From assembly GCF_001421965.1 (NCBI RefSeq), contig NZ_LMLP01000021.1:300362-364361 (forward strand): a stretch of 64,000 nt of DNA. Direction: 5' to 3'. A model generated the notes under the pieces. The model ran no database searches and was not told the origin of the DNA. It was given only the letters and a program-made list of their open reading frames with translations. Source of the stretch: Sphingomonas sp. Leaf67 (GTDB lineage Bacteria > Pseudomonadota > Alphaproteobacteria > Sphingomonadales > Sphingomonadaceae). Position 1 is the stretch's first letter; each line of letters begins with the position of its first letter. Positions 55,061 through 63,678 of this stretch are shown in pieces. Made by a program: the position numbers and the translations under genes.

Positions 55061-55930
55061 ATGTCGTCCCGACGCTTCCTGTCCTGTATCGCCCTCGTGC
55101 TCGGCTGGCTCTCGCTCGCCAGCCCGCTTGCGGCCCCGGCAGCGCTCGCCCCGGCGCTGTGGGTCGCGCGCGATGCCGATACGACGATCTGGCTGTTCGG
55201 CACGGTGCATCTGCTGCGTCCCGGCACGCCGTGGCTGACCGGTCCGGTCGCGCGGGCCGTTGCCGACAGTGACGTGCTGACCCTCGAAATCGCGCCGACC
55301 ACTCCCGACGCGATGGCGCAGGCGCTGGTCGCGGTCGCGCCGGTCCGCCCCGCCCCGCTGCCGCCCGCGCTCGACCGGCGCTTGCGCAAGCGGGCGCACG
55401 ACCTCGGCTTTCCGGCACAGGCGTTCGACGCGACCGATCCGTGGTTCGCCGCCACCACCCTCGCCGGCCAGCCGCTCGCCCGTGCCGGCTACAGCCCGGC
55501 CCCCGCGCCCGAAACGCTGCTGGCGACGCTCGCCGATCGCAGCGGTACGGTGATCGAGCCGCTCGAAACCCTCGACCGGCAACTCGCCATCTTCGCCGCG
55601 TTGCCGCAACCCGCGCAGCGCACGATGCTGGCGCGCGTGCTCGACGATCCCGATCCGGTGCCGGCGATGGACCGCGTCGTCACCGCATGGGGTCGGGGCG
55701 ATGTGGCCACGCTCGACCGCCTGCTGGCAAGCGACATGGACGACGCCGGCCCGGCGGTCCGCGCCGCGCTGCTCGACCGGCGCAATGCGGCATGGGCGCG
55801 GACGATCGCCAGGTGGATGCGGCAAGGCGGCACGCGATTCGTCGCGGTCGGCGCGGGGCATCTGGCCGGGGCGGGCAGCGTGCCAGCGCGGTTGCATGCG
55901 ATGGGGATAGAAGTGACGCGGGTGCAGTAG
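55061..55930 (+). CDS. TraB/GumN family protein
   Basis: This 289-residue protein has an N-terminal signal peptide (FLSCIALVLGWLSLASPLAA). The core motif is TTIWLFGTVHLLRPGTPWLT, and a C-terminal RFVAVGAGHLAGAGSVPARL block follows. The GTVH...GxxH pair is typical of the TraB/GumN fold, proposed to be metal-dependent peptidases of the Tiki type and exported to the envelope. The ATG at 55061 directly precedes the signal peptide; an upstream in-frame ATG at 54974 is less likely. Confidence 0.85.
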   Translation: MSSRRFLSCIALVLGWLSLASPLAAPAALAPALWVARDADTTIWLFGTVHLLRPGTPWLTGPVARAVADSDVLTLEIAPTTPDAMAQALVAVAPVRPAPLPPALDRRLRKRAHDLGFPAQAFDATDPWFAATTLAGQPLARAGYSPAPAPETLLATLADRSGTVIEPLETLDRQLAIFAALPQPAQRTMLARVLDDPDPVPAMDRVVTAWGRGDVATLDRLLASDMDDAGPAVRAALLDRRNAAWARTIARWMRQGGTRFVAVGAGHLAGAGSVPARLHAMGIEVTRVQ

Positions 55931-55958
55931 CCGCCGCCGCTGCCCCACCACCCACCCC

Positions 55959-56078
55959 ATTTGGTTCGAGCAGCTTCGAGCGAAGTCGAGAAGCGTCCGT
56001 CGAGAACGCGGTCGCTTGGGGCACCCTCTTCTCGACTACGGTTCTCGGCAAGCTCGAACCTCCGCTCGAAGCAAACGG
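55959..56078. repeat. GGTTCGAG/TCGAGAA palindromic repeat
   Basis: TTTGGTTCGAGCAGCTTCGA and GCGAAGTCGAGAAGCG, then TTCTCGACTACGGTTCTCGG and CAAGCTCGAACCTCCGCTCG, form a long imperfect palindrome downstream of the TraB-like gene. The first half is nearly identical to 17742-17780. The remaining ~140 bp before rplY show no gene. Confidence 0.7.
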
Positions 56079-56222
56079 ATTTGAGGCAGTCAGTAATATG
56101 GGCCAGGCCCCCAACCTTGCCTTTCCCCCCGAACTCCCCTATGCGCCCGCGCTTGTTCGTGCCGGGGTCATCCCTGGAGGCCCGGCCGCGCAAGACTGAT
56201 AAACCAAGCATTCAAGGAAGAC

Positions 56223-56900
56223 ATGATGAGCGATACGCTGCACCTGTCGGCCGAGACGCGCGATCGGGCAGGCAAGGGAGCCTCCCGTGCCCTGCGTCGC
56301 GATGGCCGCGTCCCCGCCGTAATCTATGGCAACAAGCAGGACCCACAGGGCATCCACCTGAACGCCCGTGAACTGATGAAGCAGCTGATGACCGGCCACT
56401 TCATGAACTCGGTGATCATGGTCGATGTCGGTGGCACGAAGGTGCGCACGCTGGCCAAGGACGTCGCCTTCGACGTCGTCACCGACCAGCCGATCCATGT
56501 CGACTTCCTGCGCATCTCGAAGGATGCGACCGTGACCGTCGCCGTGCCGGTGGTGTTCACCAACGAAGACGACGCACCCGGCATCAAGCGTGATGGCGGT
56601 GTTCTGAACGTCGTGGCGCACGAGATCGAACTGACCGTCGAAGCGTCGAACATCCCGACCGAGATCGTCGTCGACCTGACCGGACGCGAAGTCGGCGATT
56701 CGATCCATCTGTCGGACGTGACGCTGCCGAACGGCGCCGAAGCGACCGCCGGGGACGACACCGCCACCGTCGCGACGATCAGCCAGCCGACCACGCTGAC
56801 TGCCGAGGACGAGGCGCTCGACGCCGAAGTCGCCGAAGCGCAGTCGGCCGAAGCCGCTGCCGAAGGCGAAGGCGAAGGCGAGGACAAGGCCGAGGGCTGA
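56223..56900 (+). CDS. rplY: Large ribosomal subunit protein bL25 (Ctc-type)
   Basis: This 225-residue 5S rRNA-binding ribosomal protein of the long, two-domain CTC form begins [20 protein letters not shown] then [18 protein letters not shown]-terminal beta domain ([40 protein letters not shown]) follows, then an acidic Ala/Glu tail (about 195-225). AAGGAAG precedes two adjacent ATGs at 56223 and 56226. It probably shares a transcription unit with pth, as is common, but a terminator lies between. Confidence 0.96.
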   Translation: MMSDTLHLSAETRDRAGKGASRALRRDGRVPAVIYGNKQDPQGIHLNARELMKQLMTGHFMNSVIMVDVGGTKVRTLAKDVAFDVVTDQPIHVDFLRISKDATVTVAVPVVFTNEDDAPGIKRDGGVLNVVAHEIELTVEASNIPTEIVVDLTGREVGDSIHLSDVTLPNGAEATAGDDTATVATISQPTTLTAEDEALDAEVAEAQSAEAAAEGEGEGEDKAEG

Positions 56901-56925
56901 TCCGCCCCGCCTTTCCGGCGCTACG

Positions 56926-56968
56926 AAGGAGCGGGATGGCCGAGGTCGTCCCGCTCCTTTTGCGTTTT
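56926..56968 (+). terminator. Intrinsic terminator downstream of rplY
   Basis: AAGGAGCGGGA (56926-56936) pairs with TCCCGCTCCTT (56949-56959) around a 12-nt loop. A T-rich tail (TTTTGCGTTTT) follows directly. It ends the rplY transcript before the repeat half-unit at 56978 and pth. Confidence 0.85.
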
Positions 56969-57099
56969 GGAGCACCACGTCATCCCGGACTTGATCCGGG
57001 GTCGCGCCTCTTCTTCCGCCGGAACCAAACGCTCCCACCCGTGACCAACGCCCCCACACCCGCTACAGCCACCCGCCAGCCAGCCCAAAGGACCCCTCG

Positions 57100-57666
57100 A
57101 TGCAGCTCTGGACCGGCCTCGGCAATCCCGGCCCGCAATATGCCATGCACCGCCACAATATCGGCTTCATGGCGGTGGACGCCATCGCCGAGGTCCATGG
57201 CTTCACCGCCCCGAAACGGGCCTTCCAGGGCTGGGTACAGGAAGGTCGGATCGGCACGCAGAAGATCCTGCTGCTCAAACCCGGCACCTATATGAACGAA
57301 AGCGGCCGTTCGGTCGGCGAAGCGATGCGCTTCTACAAGCTGACGCCGGCCGACGTCACCATCTTCCACGACGAACTCGACCTCGCCCCGTTCAAGCTGA
57401 AGGTGAAGACCGGCGGCGGCCATGCCGGCCATAACGGGTTGCGCTCGACCGACGCGCATATCGGCCCCGACTTCCGCCGCATCCGCCTCGGCATCGGCCA
57501 TCCGGGGCACAAGGACCGGGTGAGCCCCTATGTCCTCGGCAATTTTGCCAAGGCCGAACTCGACGACCTGACCGACCTGCTCGGCGCGGTCGCCGCCGAA
57601 GCCCCATGGCTGGCGGCAGGCGACGACGTCCGCTTCATGAACGAAATCGCACGGCGGATGGGGTGA
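57100..57666 (+). CDS. pth: Peptidyl-tRNA hydrolase
   Basis: This 188-residue enzyme frees tRNA from stalled peptidyl-tRNA. Signature blocks are LWTGLGNPGPQYAMHRHNIG (catalytic His and Asn10 region), LLLKPGTYMNESGRSVGEAM, TIFHDELDLAPFKLKVKTGG and GHAGHNGLRSTDAHIGPDFR. It starts at the ATG at 57100. Length is typical. Confidence 0.96.
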   Translation: MQLWTGLGNPGPQYAMHRHNIGFMAVDAIAEVHGFTAPKRAFQGWVQEGRIGTQKILLLKPGTYMNESGRSVGEAMRFYKLTPADVTIFHDELDLAPFKLKVKTGGGHAGHNGLRSTDAHIGPDFRRIRLGIGHPGHKDRVSPYVLGNFAKAELDDLTDLLGAVAAEAPWLAAGDDVRFMNEIARRMG

Positions 57667-57833
57667 GAGGGGCTGTGAACGGCGAGGAAAATTGTCGAGC
57701 ACTACAACAACGGCATCGTCACCGCGCACTTAATCCGGGGTGACGAAAGAGTCCCCTCCCCCCAAACCGCAAGATCGGTCGAGCGCCCCGCCCCTTCCCG
57801 CGCCTACATCGCCGTGCCACACAAGGAACGGAC

Positions 57834-58703
57834 ATGACGCCGGCGCAACGCACCTATCACGACCGCATGCGCCGCGCGCTCGACCATATCGACCGGCATC
57901 TGGACGACGATCTCGACCTCGCAACCATCAGTGCGGTTGCCGCCTTCTCGAAATTTCATTTCCATCGGCAATTCACCGCGTGCTTCGGCCTGTCGGTGCA
58001 TCGCTATGTCCAGCTCGCCCGGCTGAAACGCGCGTCGTACCAGCTCGCCTATCGCGATCGCGACCGGATCACCGACGTTGCGCTGGATGCCGGTTATGAC
58101 GCCCCCGACGCCTTTGCCCGCGTCTTTCGCAAGCGCTTCGGGCAATCGCCGTCCGATTTCCGTTCCGCGCCCGATTGGGCGCCGTGGCGTGCGGCGCTTC
58201 TGCCGCTCGACGACTTGAGGAACCGAACGATGCAGCATTTCGACCCGATCACCATCCGCGATTTCCCCGCCACGCCGATCGCGCTCATGTCGCATGACGG
58301 CGACATGGCAGCGATCGGCGACACGATCCGCCGCTTCATCGCGTGGCGTCGCGCGAACCGCCTGTCGCCCGCCGACAGCCCGACCTTCAACATCTTCCAT
58401 ACCGATCCCACCGACCCGGCGGCGGGACCGGTCCGCATCGACCTGTGCGTCGGCACCGACCGCCGCTTCCCGGCAAGCGACGGCGTGACCCCCGGCCTGA
58501 TCCCCGCCGGCCGCTGCGCTGTGCTGCGCGTGACCGGGCGTAGCGACGATCTGGAGGCCGCCGCGCTGCACCTTTACCGCGAATGGCTGCCCGACAGCGG
58601 CGAGGAGTTGCGCGACGTTCCGCTATTCTGTCAGCGGGTCAGCTTCTTCCCCGACGTGCCCGAGGGCGAGGCGATCACCGACCTGTTCCTGCCGCTGCGC
58701 TAG
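57834..58703 (+). CDS. AraC-family regulator with GyrI-like effector domain
   Basis: This 289-residue protein has an N-terminal AraC DNA-binding domain (about 10-105) with two helix-turn-helices (LATISAVAAFSKFHFHRQFT and ITDVALDAGYDAPDAFARVF). A C-terminal GyrI/Rob-like ligand-binding domain (about 135-289) has VRIDLCVGTDRRFPASDGVT and LHLYREWLPDSGEELRDVPL. Regulators of this layout respond to small toxic compounds or drugs and control stress genes. No target operon is adjacent. Confidence 0.92.
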   Translation: MTPAQRTYHDRMRRALDHIDRHLDDDLDLATISAVAAFSKFHFHRQFTACFGLSVHRYVQLARLKRASYQLAYRDRDRITDVALDAGYDAPDAFARVFRKRFGQSPSDFRSAPDWAPWRAALLPLDDLRNRTMQHFDPITIRDFPATPIALMSHDGDMAAIGDTIRRFIAWRRANRLSPADSPTFNIFHTDPTDPAAGPVRIDLCVGTDRRFPASDGVTPGLIPAGRCAVLRVTGRSDDLEAAALHLYREWLPDSGEELRDVPLFCQRVSFFPDVPEGEAITDLFLPLR

Positions 58704-59009
58704 AGGGGGTTGGGGGCGCGCGCTCCCAACCCCGTCACTCCGGCCTTGAGCCCCGGATCGAGCCGAGACGTCAGAGACTTCGAAATCCGTACCCCGGCCT
58801 CAGTCGGGGTACGGCGACGCATGGGCAGCGTCATCGCATAACCGCTTTCCTACACCTTCGGGACAAGCCATCCTCGCCGGACCGATCCCTTGCCCGCCGA
58901 CCACGGCCACCACCAACGCGACCCGACCGCGAAACGCGCACGAGTGTGACTTTTGTGACCTTTGGCCCGGTCTTGCGCCAAGCCGGCCCGCGCCGATAGG
59001 AAAGCGTCC
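58704..59009. other. Intergenic region with diverged repeat copies
   Basis: This 306-bp gap holds diverged palindromes, including CGTCACTCCGGCCTTGAGCC with CCGGATCGAGCCGAGACGTC near 58733, and GTACCCCGGCCTCAGTCGGG near 58790 that self-pairs. They look like decayed members of the CGTCATCCCGG family. I see no convincing gene or RNA here; the promoter of the esterase gene presumably lies in its right half. Confidence 0.5.
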
Positions 59010-59891
59010 ATGGCCAAGCTCCTCCGAATGCTCGCTTTCCTCCTCGCCCTGTCCGGCGGCGCCGTCCATGCCGCCCCGCGCTGCACCCTGTCCGGCGAGT
59101 CGCAGGTCACCGTCGGCGACCGATCGGTACTGGTCCACCTGCCGCCGAGCCCCACCACCCCCGCCCCGCTGGTCATCCTGCTCCATGGCAGCGGCAGCAC
59201 CGGACCGGCGATGCTCCGCGATTCGAACCTCGCCGCAGCATCGGACCAGCACGGCTTCGTCGTCGCCGCCCCCGACGCCGGCATCCCCCATGACAAGGGT
59301 TTCGTCTGGAACATCCCCGGTGTGCCCACCGTCGCCGGGACGATCCCCGGTCCCGACGCGCCCGATGACGTCGCCTTTCTCGGCGCGCTGATCGACCGGT
59401 TGGCGAAGGCCGGCTGTGTCGATCCCGCCCGCGTCTATGCCACCGGCCTGTCGGGCGGCGGGCGGATGACGTCGTGGCTCGGCTGCGTCGCGGCCGACCG
59501 CTTCGCCGCGATCGCCCCGGTCGTGGGCCTGCGCGCCGGCAATCCGCTCGCCAGCGATCCGACCCGCCCCGATCCCGCCACCTGCCGCCCGAGCCAGCCG
59601 GTTCCGGTCATCGCCTTCGCCGGCGATGCCGACACCACCAACCCGATCGAAGGCGGCGGCGCAAAATACTGGTCCTACACCATGCACGCCGCCGAACGGC
59701 GCTGGGCGTCGCTCAACCGCTGCACCGCCGCCCCCACGGCCCGCTGGGTCGCGACCAAGGTCTACGAGGAACGCTACACACGCTGCCGGGGCGGCGCGGA
59801 TGTGGTCGGGCGGATCACCGTCGGCGGCGGGCATAGCTGGGTGGTCGACAACGACGCGCTCTGGGCGTTCCTGTCGCAGCACCGCCGCTGA
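59010..59891 (+). CDS. Secreted PHB depolymerase/feruloyl esterase-like hydrolase
   Basis: This 293-residue protein has a signal peptide (LLRMLAFLLALSGGAVHAAP). It is an alpha/beta-hydrolase of the LpqC/extracellular PHB depolymerase-type esterase family, with LLHGSGSTGPAMLRDSNLAA and nucleophile elbow ATGLSGGGRMTSWLGC. Late Asp (FAGDADTTNPIEG) and His (GGGHSWVVDNDALWAF) are visible. It probably acts outside the cytoplasm on polyester or aryl ester. Cys pairs may form disulfides. The start at 59010 has ATAGGAAA 9 nt upstream. Confidence 0.85.
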   Translation: MAKLLRMLAFLLALSGGAVHAAPRCTLSGESQVTVGDRSVLVHLPPSPTTPAPLVILLHGSGSTGPAMLRDSNLAAASDQHGFVVAAPDAGIPHDKGFVWNIPGVPTVAGTIPGPDAPDDVAFLGALIDRLAKAGCVDPARVYATGLSGGGRMTSWLGCVAADRFAAIAPVVGLRAGNPLASDPTRPDPATCRPSQPVPVIAFAGDADTTNPIEGGGAKYWSYTMHAAERRWASLNRCTAAPTARWVATKVYEERYTRCRGGADVVGRITVGGGHSWVVDNDALWAFLSQHRR

Positions 59892-59929
59892 CCCTTTCCA
59901 AAGCGCCTCCGATCGGCCAAGTCGCACCG

Positions 59930-60511
59930 ATGACCGTCCGCGCCCTGTTCCCGACCCACCTCTACGAAGCGACCTTCGACGACGCGCTCGTCGCCGAGCT
60001 AGACGCGTCGGTCCGCGCACTGGCCGAGGAGGACATGGCCGGGCGACGCTGGTCGAAGGAGCATGGCTATCACGGCTATACCTCCTATGCCTCGCTGAAC
60101 GACCTGCCACTGCGCGATCCGGTGTTCGCTGATCTCAAGCGCATCCTCGACCGCAATGTCGCGAAATTTGCCGCCGCCTGCGGCATGGAGCTTGGGCGCG
60201 GCAAGCTGAAGCTCGACAGCCTGTGGGTGAACTTGCTGAAACCCGGCGGCGGCCATTCGGGCCATCTCCACCCGCACAGTGTCGTCTCCGGCACCGTCTA
60301 TGTCGCGGTTCCCGAGGGGGCCGGCGGCATCCGCTTCGAAGACCCGCGCCTGCCGATGCTGATGGCCGCTCCCACCCGCCCCGGCACGTTCGAAACCGTC
60401 GTGCCCCGGCCCGGCACGCTCCTGCTGTGGGAAAGCTGGCTGCGGCACGAGGTCATGCCCCATGCCGGCAAGGGCGAGCGGATCAGCGTCAGCTTCAACT
60501 ATCGCTGGTAG
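59930..60511 (+). CDS. TIGR02466 family protein (putative 2OG-Fe(II) oxygenase)
   Basis: This 193-residue double-stranded beta-helix protein begins MTVRALFPTHLYEATFDDAL. It has DSLWVNLLKPGGGHSGHLHP, HSVVSGTVYVAVPEGAG and a C-terminal LLLWESWLRHEVMPHAGKGE then RISVSFNYRW. The HLHPHS and RHEV blocks would supply the Fe ligands and Arg the oxoglutarate site of a prolyl-4-hydroxylase-like oxygenase. The substrate is unknown. It lies between two unrelated genes on the same strand. Confidence 0.82.
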   Translation: MTVRALFPTHLYEATFDDALVAELDASVRALAEEDMAGRRWSKEHGYHGYTSYASLNDLPLRDPVFADLKRILDRNVAKFAAACGMELGRGKLKLDSLWVNLLKPGGGHSGHLHPHSVVSGTVYVAVPEGAGGIRFEDPRLPMLMAAPTRPGTFETVVPRPGTLLLWESWLRHEVMPHAGKGERISVSFNYRW

Positions 60512-60576
60512 CTTTTGCAATGACCGCCGCCAGCCGCTAAGGGGCGGGCTTTCCATCATCACCGGGATTGCGCCAA

Positions 60577-61677
60577 GTGGGTTTTCGCTGCGGTATCGTC
60601 GGGCTGCCGAATGTCGGCAAGTCCACCCTCTTCAATGCCCTGACGCAGACTCAGGCAGCGCAGGCGGCCAACTACCCCTTCTGCACGATCGAACCGAACG
60701 TCGGTAACGTCGCCGTCCCCGATCCGCGGCTGGATGCGCTGTCGGACATCGCCGGGTCGGCCAAGAAGGTCGAAACGCAGCTGGCGTTCGTCGACATCGC
60801 CGGCCTCGTGCGCGGCGCGTCGAAGGGAGAGGGTCTCGGCAACCAGTTCCTCGGCAACATCCGCGAAGTCGACGCGATCGTGCATGTGCTGCGCTGTTTC
60901 GAGAATGACGATATCCAGCATGTCGACGACCGGGTCGATCCGATCGCCGATGCCGATACCGTCGAAACCGAGCTGATGCTATCCGACCTCGAATCGCTCG
61001 AAAAGCGCGTGCCGAACCTCGCCAAGAAGGCGCAGCAGGGCGACAAGGAAGCGAAGATCGGCGTCGTCGTCCTCGGCCGCGCGCTCGACCTGTTGCGCGA
61101 AGGCAAGCCCGCGCGCCTGACCGAGATCAAGGACGAGGAAGAGGAACGGCTGTTCGCACAGGCGCAGCTGCTGACCGCCAAGCCGGTCCTCTATGTCTGC
61201 AACGTCAACGAAGAGGACGCGGCCGAGGGCAACGAACTGTCCGCCAAGGTCTTTGCCAAGGCCAAGGCGGAAGGTGCCGAAGCTGTCGTCGTCTCCGCCG
61301 CGATCGAGGCCGAAATCGCCACGATGGCACCCGCCGACCGCGCCGAATTCCTGTCCGATCTGGGTCTGGCCGAAACCGGCCTAGCCCGCGTGATCCGCGC
61401 CGGCTACTCGCTGCTTCACCTGCTGACCTTCTTCACGGTCGGCCCCAAGGAAGCCCGCGCATGGACCGTGTCGGTCGGAGCGAAGGCACCGCAGGCGGCC
61501 GGCGAGATCCACAGCGATTTCGAACGCGGCTTCATTCGCGCCGAAACCATTGCCTTCGACGACTATGTCGCGTGCAAGGGCGAAAGCGGCGCGCGCGATG
61601 CGGGCAAGCTACGCGCCGAGGGCAAGGAATATGTCGTGCAGGACGGCGACGTGATGCTGTTCCGCTTCAACGTCTGA
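60577..61677 (+). CDS. ychF: Redox-regulated ATPase YchF/OLA1
   Basis: This 366-residue Obg-like P-loop protein starts VGFRCGIVGLPNVGKSTLFN. The G4 motif is NVNE in place of NKxD, which is why YchF prefers ATP to GTP. SNYPFC-type block AANYPFCTIEPNVGNVAVPD and the C-terminal TGS domain (FFTVGPKEARAWTVSVGAKA) are full. The start is most likely the GTG at 60577, as family proteins begin MGF.CGIVG; a TTG at 60568 is also in frame. It is associated with ribosomes and stress adaptation. Confidence 0.95.
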   Translation: MGFRCGIVGLPNVGKSTLFNALTQTQAAQAANYPFCTIEPNVGNVAVPDPRLDALSDIAGSAKKVETQLAFVDIAGLVRGASKGEGLGNQFLGNIREVDAIVHVLRCFENDDIQHVDDRVDPIADADTVETELMLSDLESLEKRVPNLAKKAQQGDKEAKIGVVVLGRALDLLREGKPARLTEIKDEEEERLFAQAQLLTAKPVLYVCNVNEEDAAEGNELSAKVFAKAKAEGAEAVVVSAAIEAEIATMAPADRAEFLSDLGLAETGLARVIRAGYSLLHLLTFFTVGPKEARAWTVSVGAKAPQAAGEIHSDFERGFIRAETIAFDDYVACKGESGARDAGKLRAEGKEYVVQDGDVMLFRFNV

Positions 61678-61744
61678 TCGCACGCCACATTCCCGTCACC
61701 GGCGGGCGATAGACGAACGACGTGTCCTTGTACCGAGACCTGTC

Positions 61745-63004
61745 ATGCGTATCCCCGCCCTGTTCGTCGCGCTCGCAGCCCTGTCGGGCTGCGTCATCCA
61801 GACCGGATCGGTAGCGCCACCGCCCGCTGCGGTCGCCGAGGCGAAGGCGCCGGTCACGATCCTGATCGGCGTCGACGGCGCCCGGCCAGACTATCTGTCG
61901 CCAGCGATCGCGCCGAACCTGTCGCGGCTGGCGGCGGACGGCGTGTCGGCGTCGATGCAGCCGAGCTTCCCGACCAAGACCTTCCCCAATTTCTGGACGC
62001 TCGCGACCGGCGTGCGCCCCGACAAGTCGGGCATCGTCGGCAACAAGATGGAGGACGCTAATCGCCCCGGTGAGGTCTTCACCATGGCGACCGACGACCC
62101 CTTCTGGTGGAACACCGCCAAGCCGATCTGGATCGCTGCCGAGGAGGGCGGCGTGCGCAGCGCGACGATGTTCTGGCCGGGCAGCGAAGTCGCGTGGGGC
62201 GGTACCGGCAAGCCCGACCACGGCGTCTATACCGGCGGCCACCACGCGTCGGACTGGCAGGCGTTCAATCAGGCGATCACCGCCGAACAGCGCGTCGATG
62301 CGGTGGTCGACTGGCTGCGGCGACCGGCGGCGACCCGCCCGCGGTTCGTCACCCTCTATTTCGACGATGTCGACGTCGCCGGCCACGACGACGGCCCGCA
62401 TTCGCCCGAGACGCTGGGCGCGATGACCCGCGTCGATGCCGCGATCGGCCGGTTGCAGCGCGAACTGGCGGCTCTGAATCAGCCGGCGAATCTGATCGTC
62501 GTCGCCGATCACGGCATGGCAGCGGTCGCTACCGACCGGGTCATTGCGTTCGACCGCATCGCACCGGTCGACAGCTATCGCCTGATCGAAACCGGTCCCT
62601 ATGCCGCGATCGAACCGATGCCGGGCAAGGAAGCCGTACTTGCCGCTGCGCTCGGCCAGCCACAGCCGCATATGCAATGCTGGCCGAAGGCACAGATCCC
62701 GGCGCGGCTGCGCTACGGCACCCATCCGCGCGTGCCGTCGTTCCTGTGCCTTGCGGAGATCGGCTGGACGATCCTGGCGACCGCCCCGACGCGGCCGTTG
62801 ACGGGAGGCGCGCACGGCTATGATGACGCCGCGCCGGATATGCAGGCGCTGTTCGTCGCCGGCGGCCCTGCCTTCCGACCGGGCGTCAAGCTGCCGGCGT
62901 TCCGCAACACGGCGGTCGCCCCCCTGCTTCGTCGGATGCTCGGACTACCCACCGATCCGACGCTCGACGGGGATGGCGGCATCGCGGCGGCGGCGCTGCG
63001 ATAA
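61745..63004 (+). CDS. Lipoprotein nucleotide pyrophosphatase/phosphodiesterase (ENPP type)
   Basis: This 419-residue protein has a lipoprotein signal (MRIPALFVALAALSGCVIQT). It is an alkaline-phosphatase-superfamily enzyme: ILIGVDGARPDYLSPAIAPN supplies metal ligands, PSFPTKTFPNFWTLATGVRP holds the Thr nucleophile, and TLYFDDVDVAGHDDGPHSPE and VVADHGMAAVATDRVI complete the two-metal site. Family members hydrolyse nucleotide pyrophosphates or phosphodiesters outside the cytoplasm. The start at 61745 follows directly before the signal. Confidence 0.88.
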   Translation: MRIPALFVALAALSGCVIQTGSVAPPPAAVAEAKAPVTILIGVDGARPDYLSPAIAPNLSRLAADGVSASMQPSFPTKTFPNFWTLATGVRPDKSGIVGNKMEDANRPGEVFTMATDDPFWWNTAKPIWIAAEEGGVRSATMFWPGSEVAWGGTGKPDHGVYTGGHHASDWQAFNQAITAEQRVDAVVDWLRRPAATRPRFVTLYFDDVDVAGHDDGPHSPETLGAMTRVDAAIGRLQRELAALNQPANLIVVADHGMAAVATDRVIAFDRIAPVDSYRLIETGPYAAIEPMPGKEAVLAAALGQPQPHMQCWPKAQIPARLRYGTHPRVPSFLCLAEIGWTILATAPTRPLTGGAHGYDDAAPDMQALFVAGGPAFRPGVKLPAFRNTAVAPLLRRMLGLPTDPTLDGDGGIAAAALR

Positions 63005-63043
63005 TGTTTGCCAGCCGGTGGGTTTCGTCCTGAAACTGCCGCC

Positions 63044-63496
63044 ATGCGCTATTTCGAGGACATCGCCGTCGGCGAAACCGCCCGCTTCGGCTCCTACCGC
63101 GTCGAACGCGACGCGGTGGTCGACTTCGCCCGGGAGTACGACCCACAGCCGTTCCACCTTTCCGACGAAGCCGCCGCGCAGACCCATTTCGGGCGGCTGG
63201 CGGCGAGCGGCTGGCATAGCTGCGCGATGACCATGGCGATGCTGGTCGATCATTGGACCGCGAACCCGATCGCCAGCCTCGGTGCGGCGGGCATCGACGA
63301 ACTACGCTGGAAGCGACCCGTCTATCCCGGCGACACCCTGTCGTGCGAAACCGTGGTCCGGTCGGTTCGCGCGTCGCGCAGCCGTCCGGAAATGGGCAAT
63401 GTGGCGAGCGAGGTGACGGTCCGTAATCAGGCGGATCAGGTGGTGCTGACGTTCATTTCGCAAGCACTGATCGCGACGCGGGCGGGCAAGGCCTGA
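63044..63496 (+). CDS. MaoC-family hydratase
   Basis: This 150-residue hot-dog fold protein begins MRYFEDIAVGETARFGSYRV. The hydratase signature is FAREYDPQPFHLSDEAAAQT followed by HFGRLAASGWHSCAMTMAML, where the Asp and His catalytic pair of (R)-enoyl-CoA hydratase-like proteins is visible. It could act on acyl-CoA in fatty acid or PHA metabolism, but the substrate is unproven. The ATG at 63044 matches the family start. Confidence 0.88.
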   Translation: MRYFEDIAVGETARFGSYRVERDAVVDFAREYDPQPFHLSDEAAAQTHFGRLAASGWHSCAMTMAMLVDHWTANPIASLGAAGIDELRWKRPVYPGDTLSCETVVRSVRASRSRPEMGNVASEVTVRNQADQVVLTFISQALIATRAGKA

Positions 63497-63678
63497 TACG
63501 CCTCTTTTCCGCTCTTTGCCGCACGCCATTACGAACTCGTCCCGCCATTCCAGCGGGGCCCTTCTTGGTACCACCGTCTATACCGGGGCGTTGTAGGAAT
63601 ACGAAGCTTCGCGTGACGTTCGCAGACTCCACGACTTCGCGCGGTCTAAAAACCTTCGAAACCGGTAAGAGCGTGGCC

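Noticed and set aside
55061..55930. TraB-like gene as a conjugation TraB
   Set aside because: The GTVH and late GxGH motifs and the signal peptide fit the TraB/GumN hydrolase-like family, not the conjugative pilus TraB protein.
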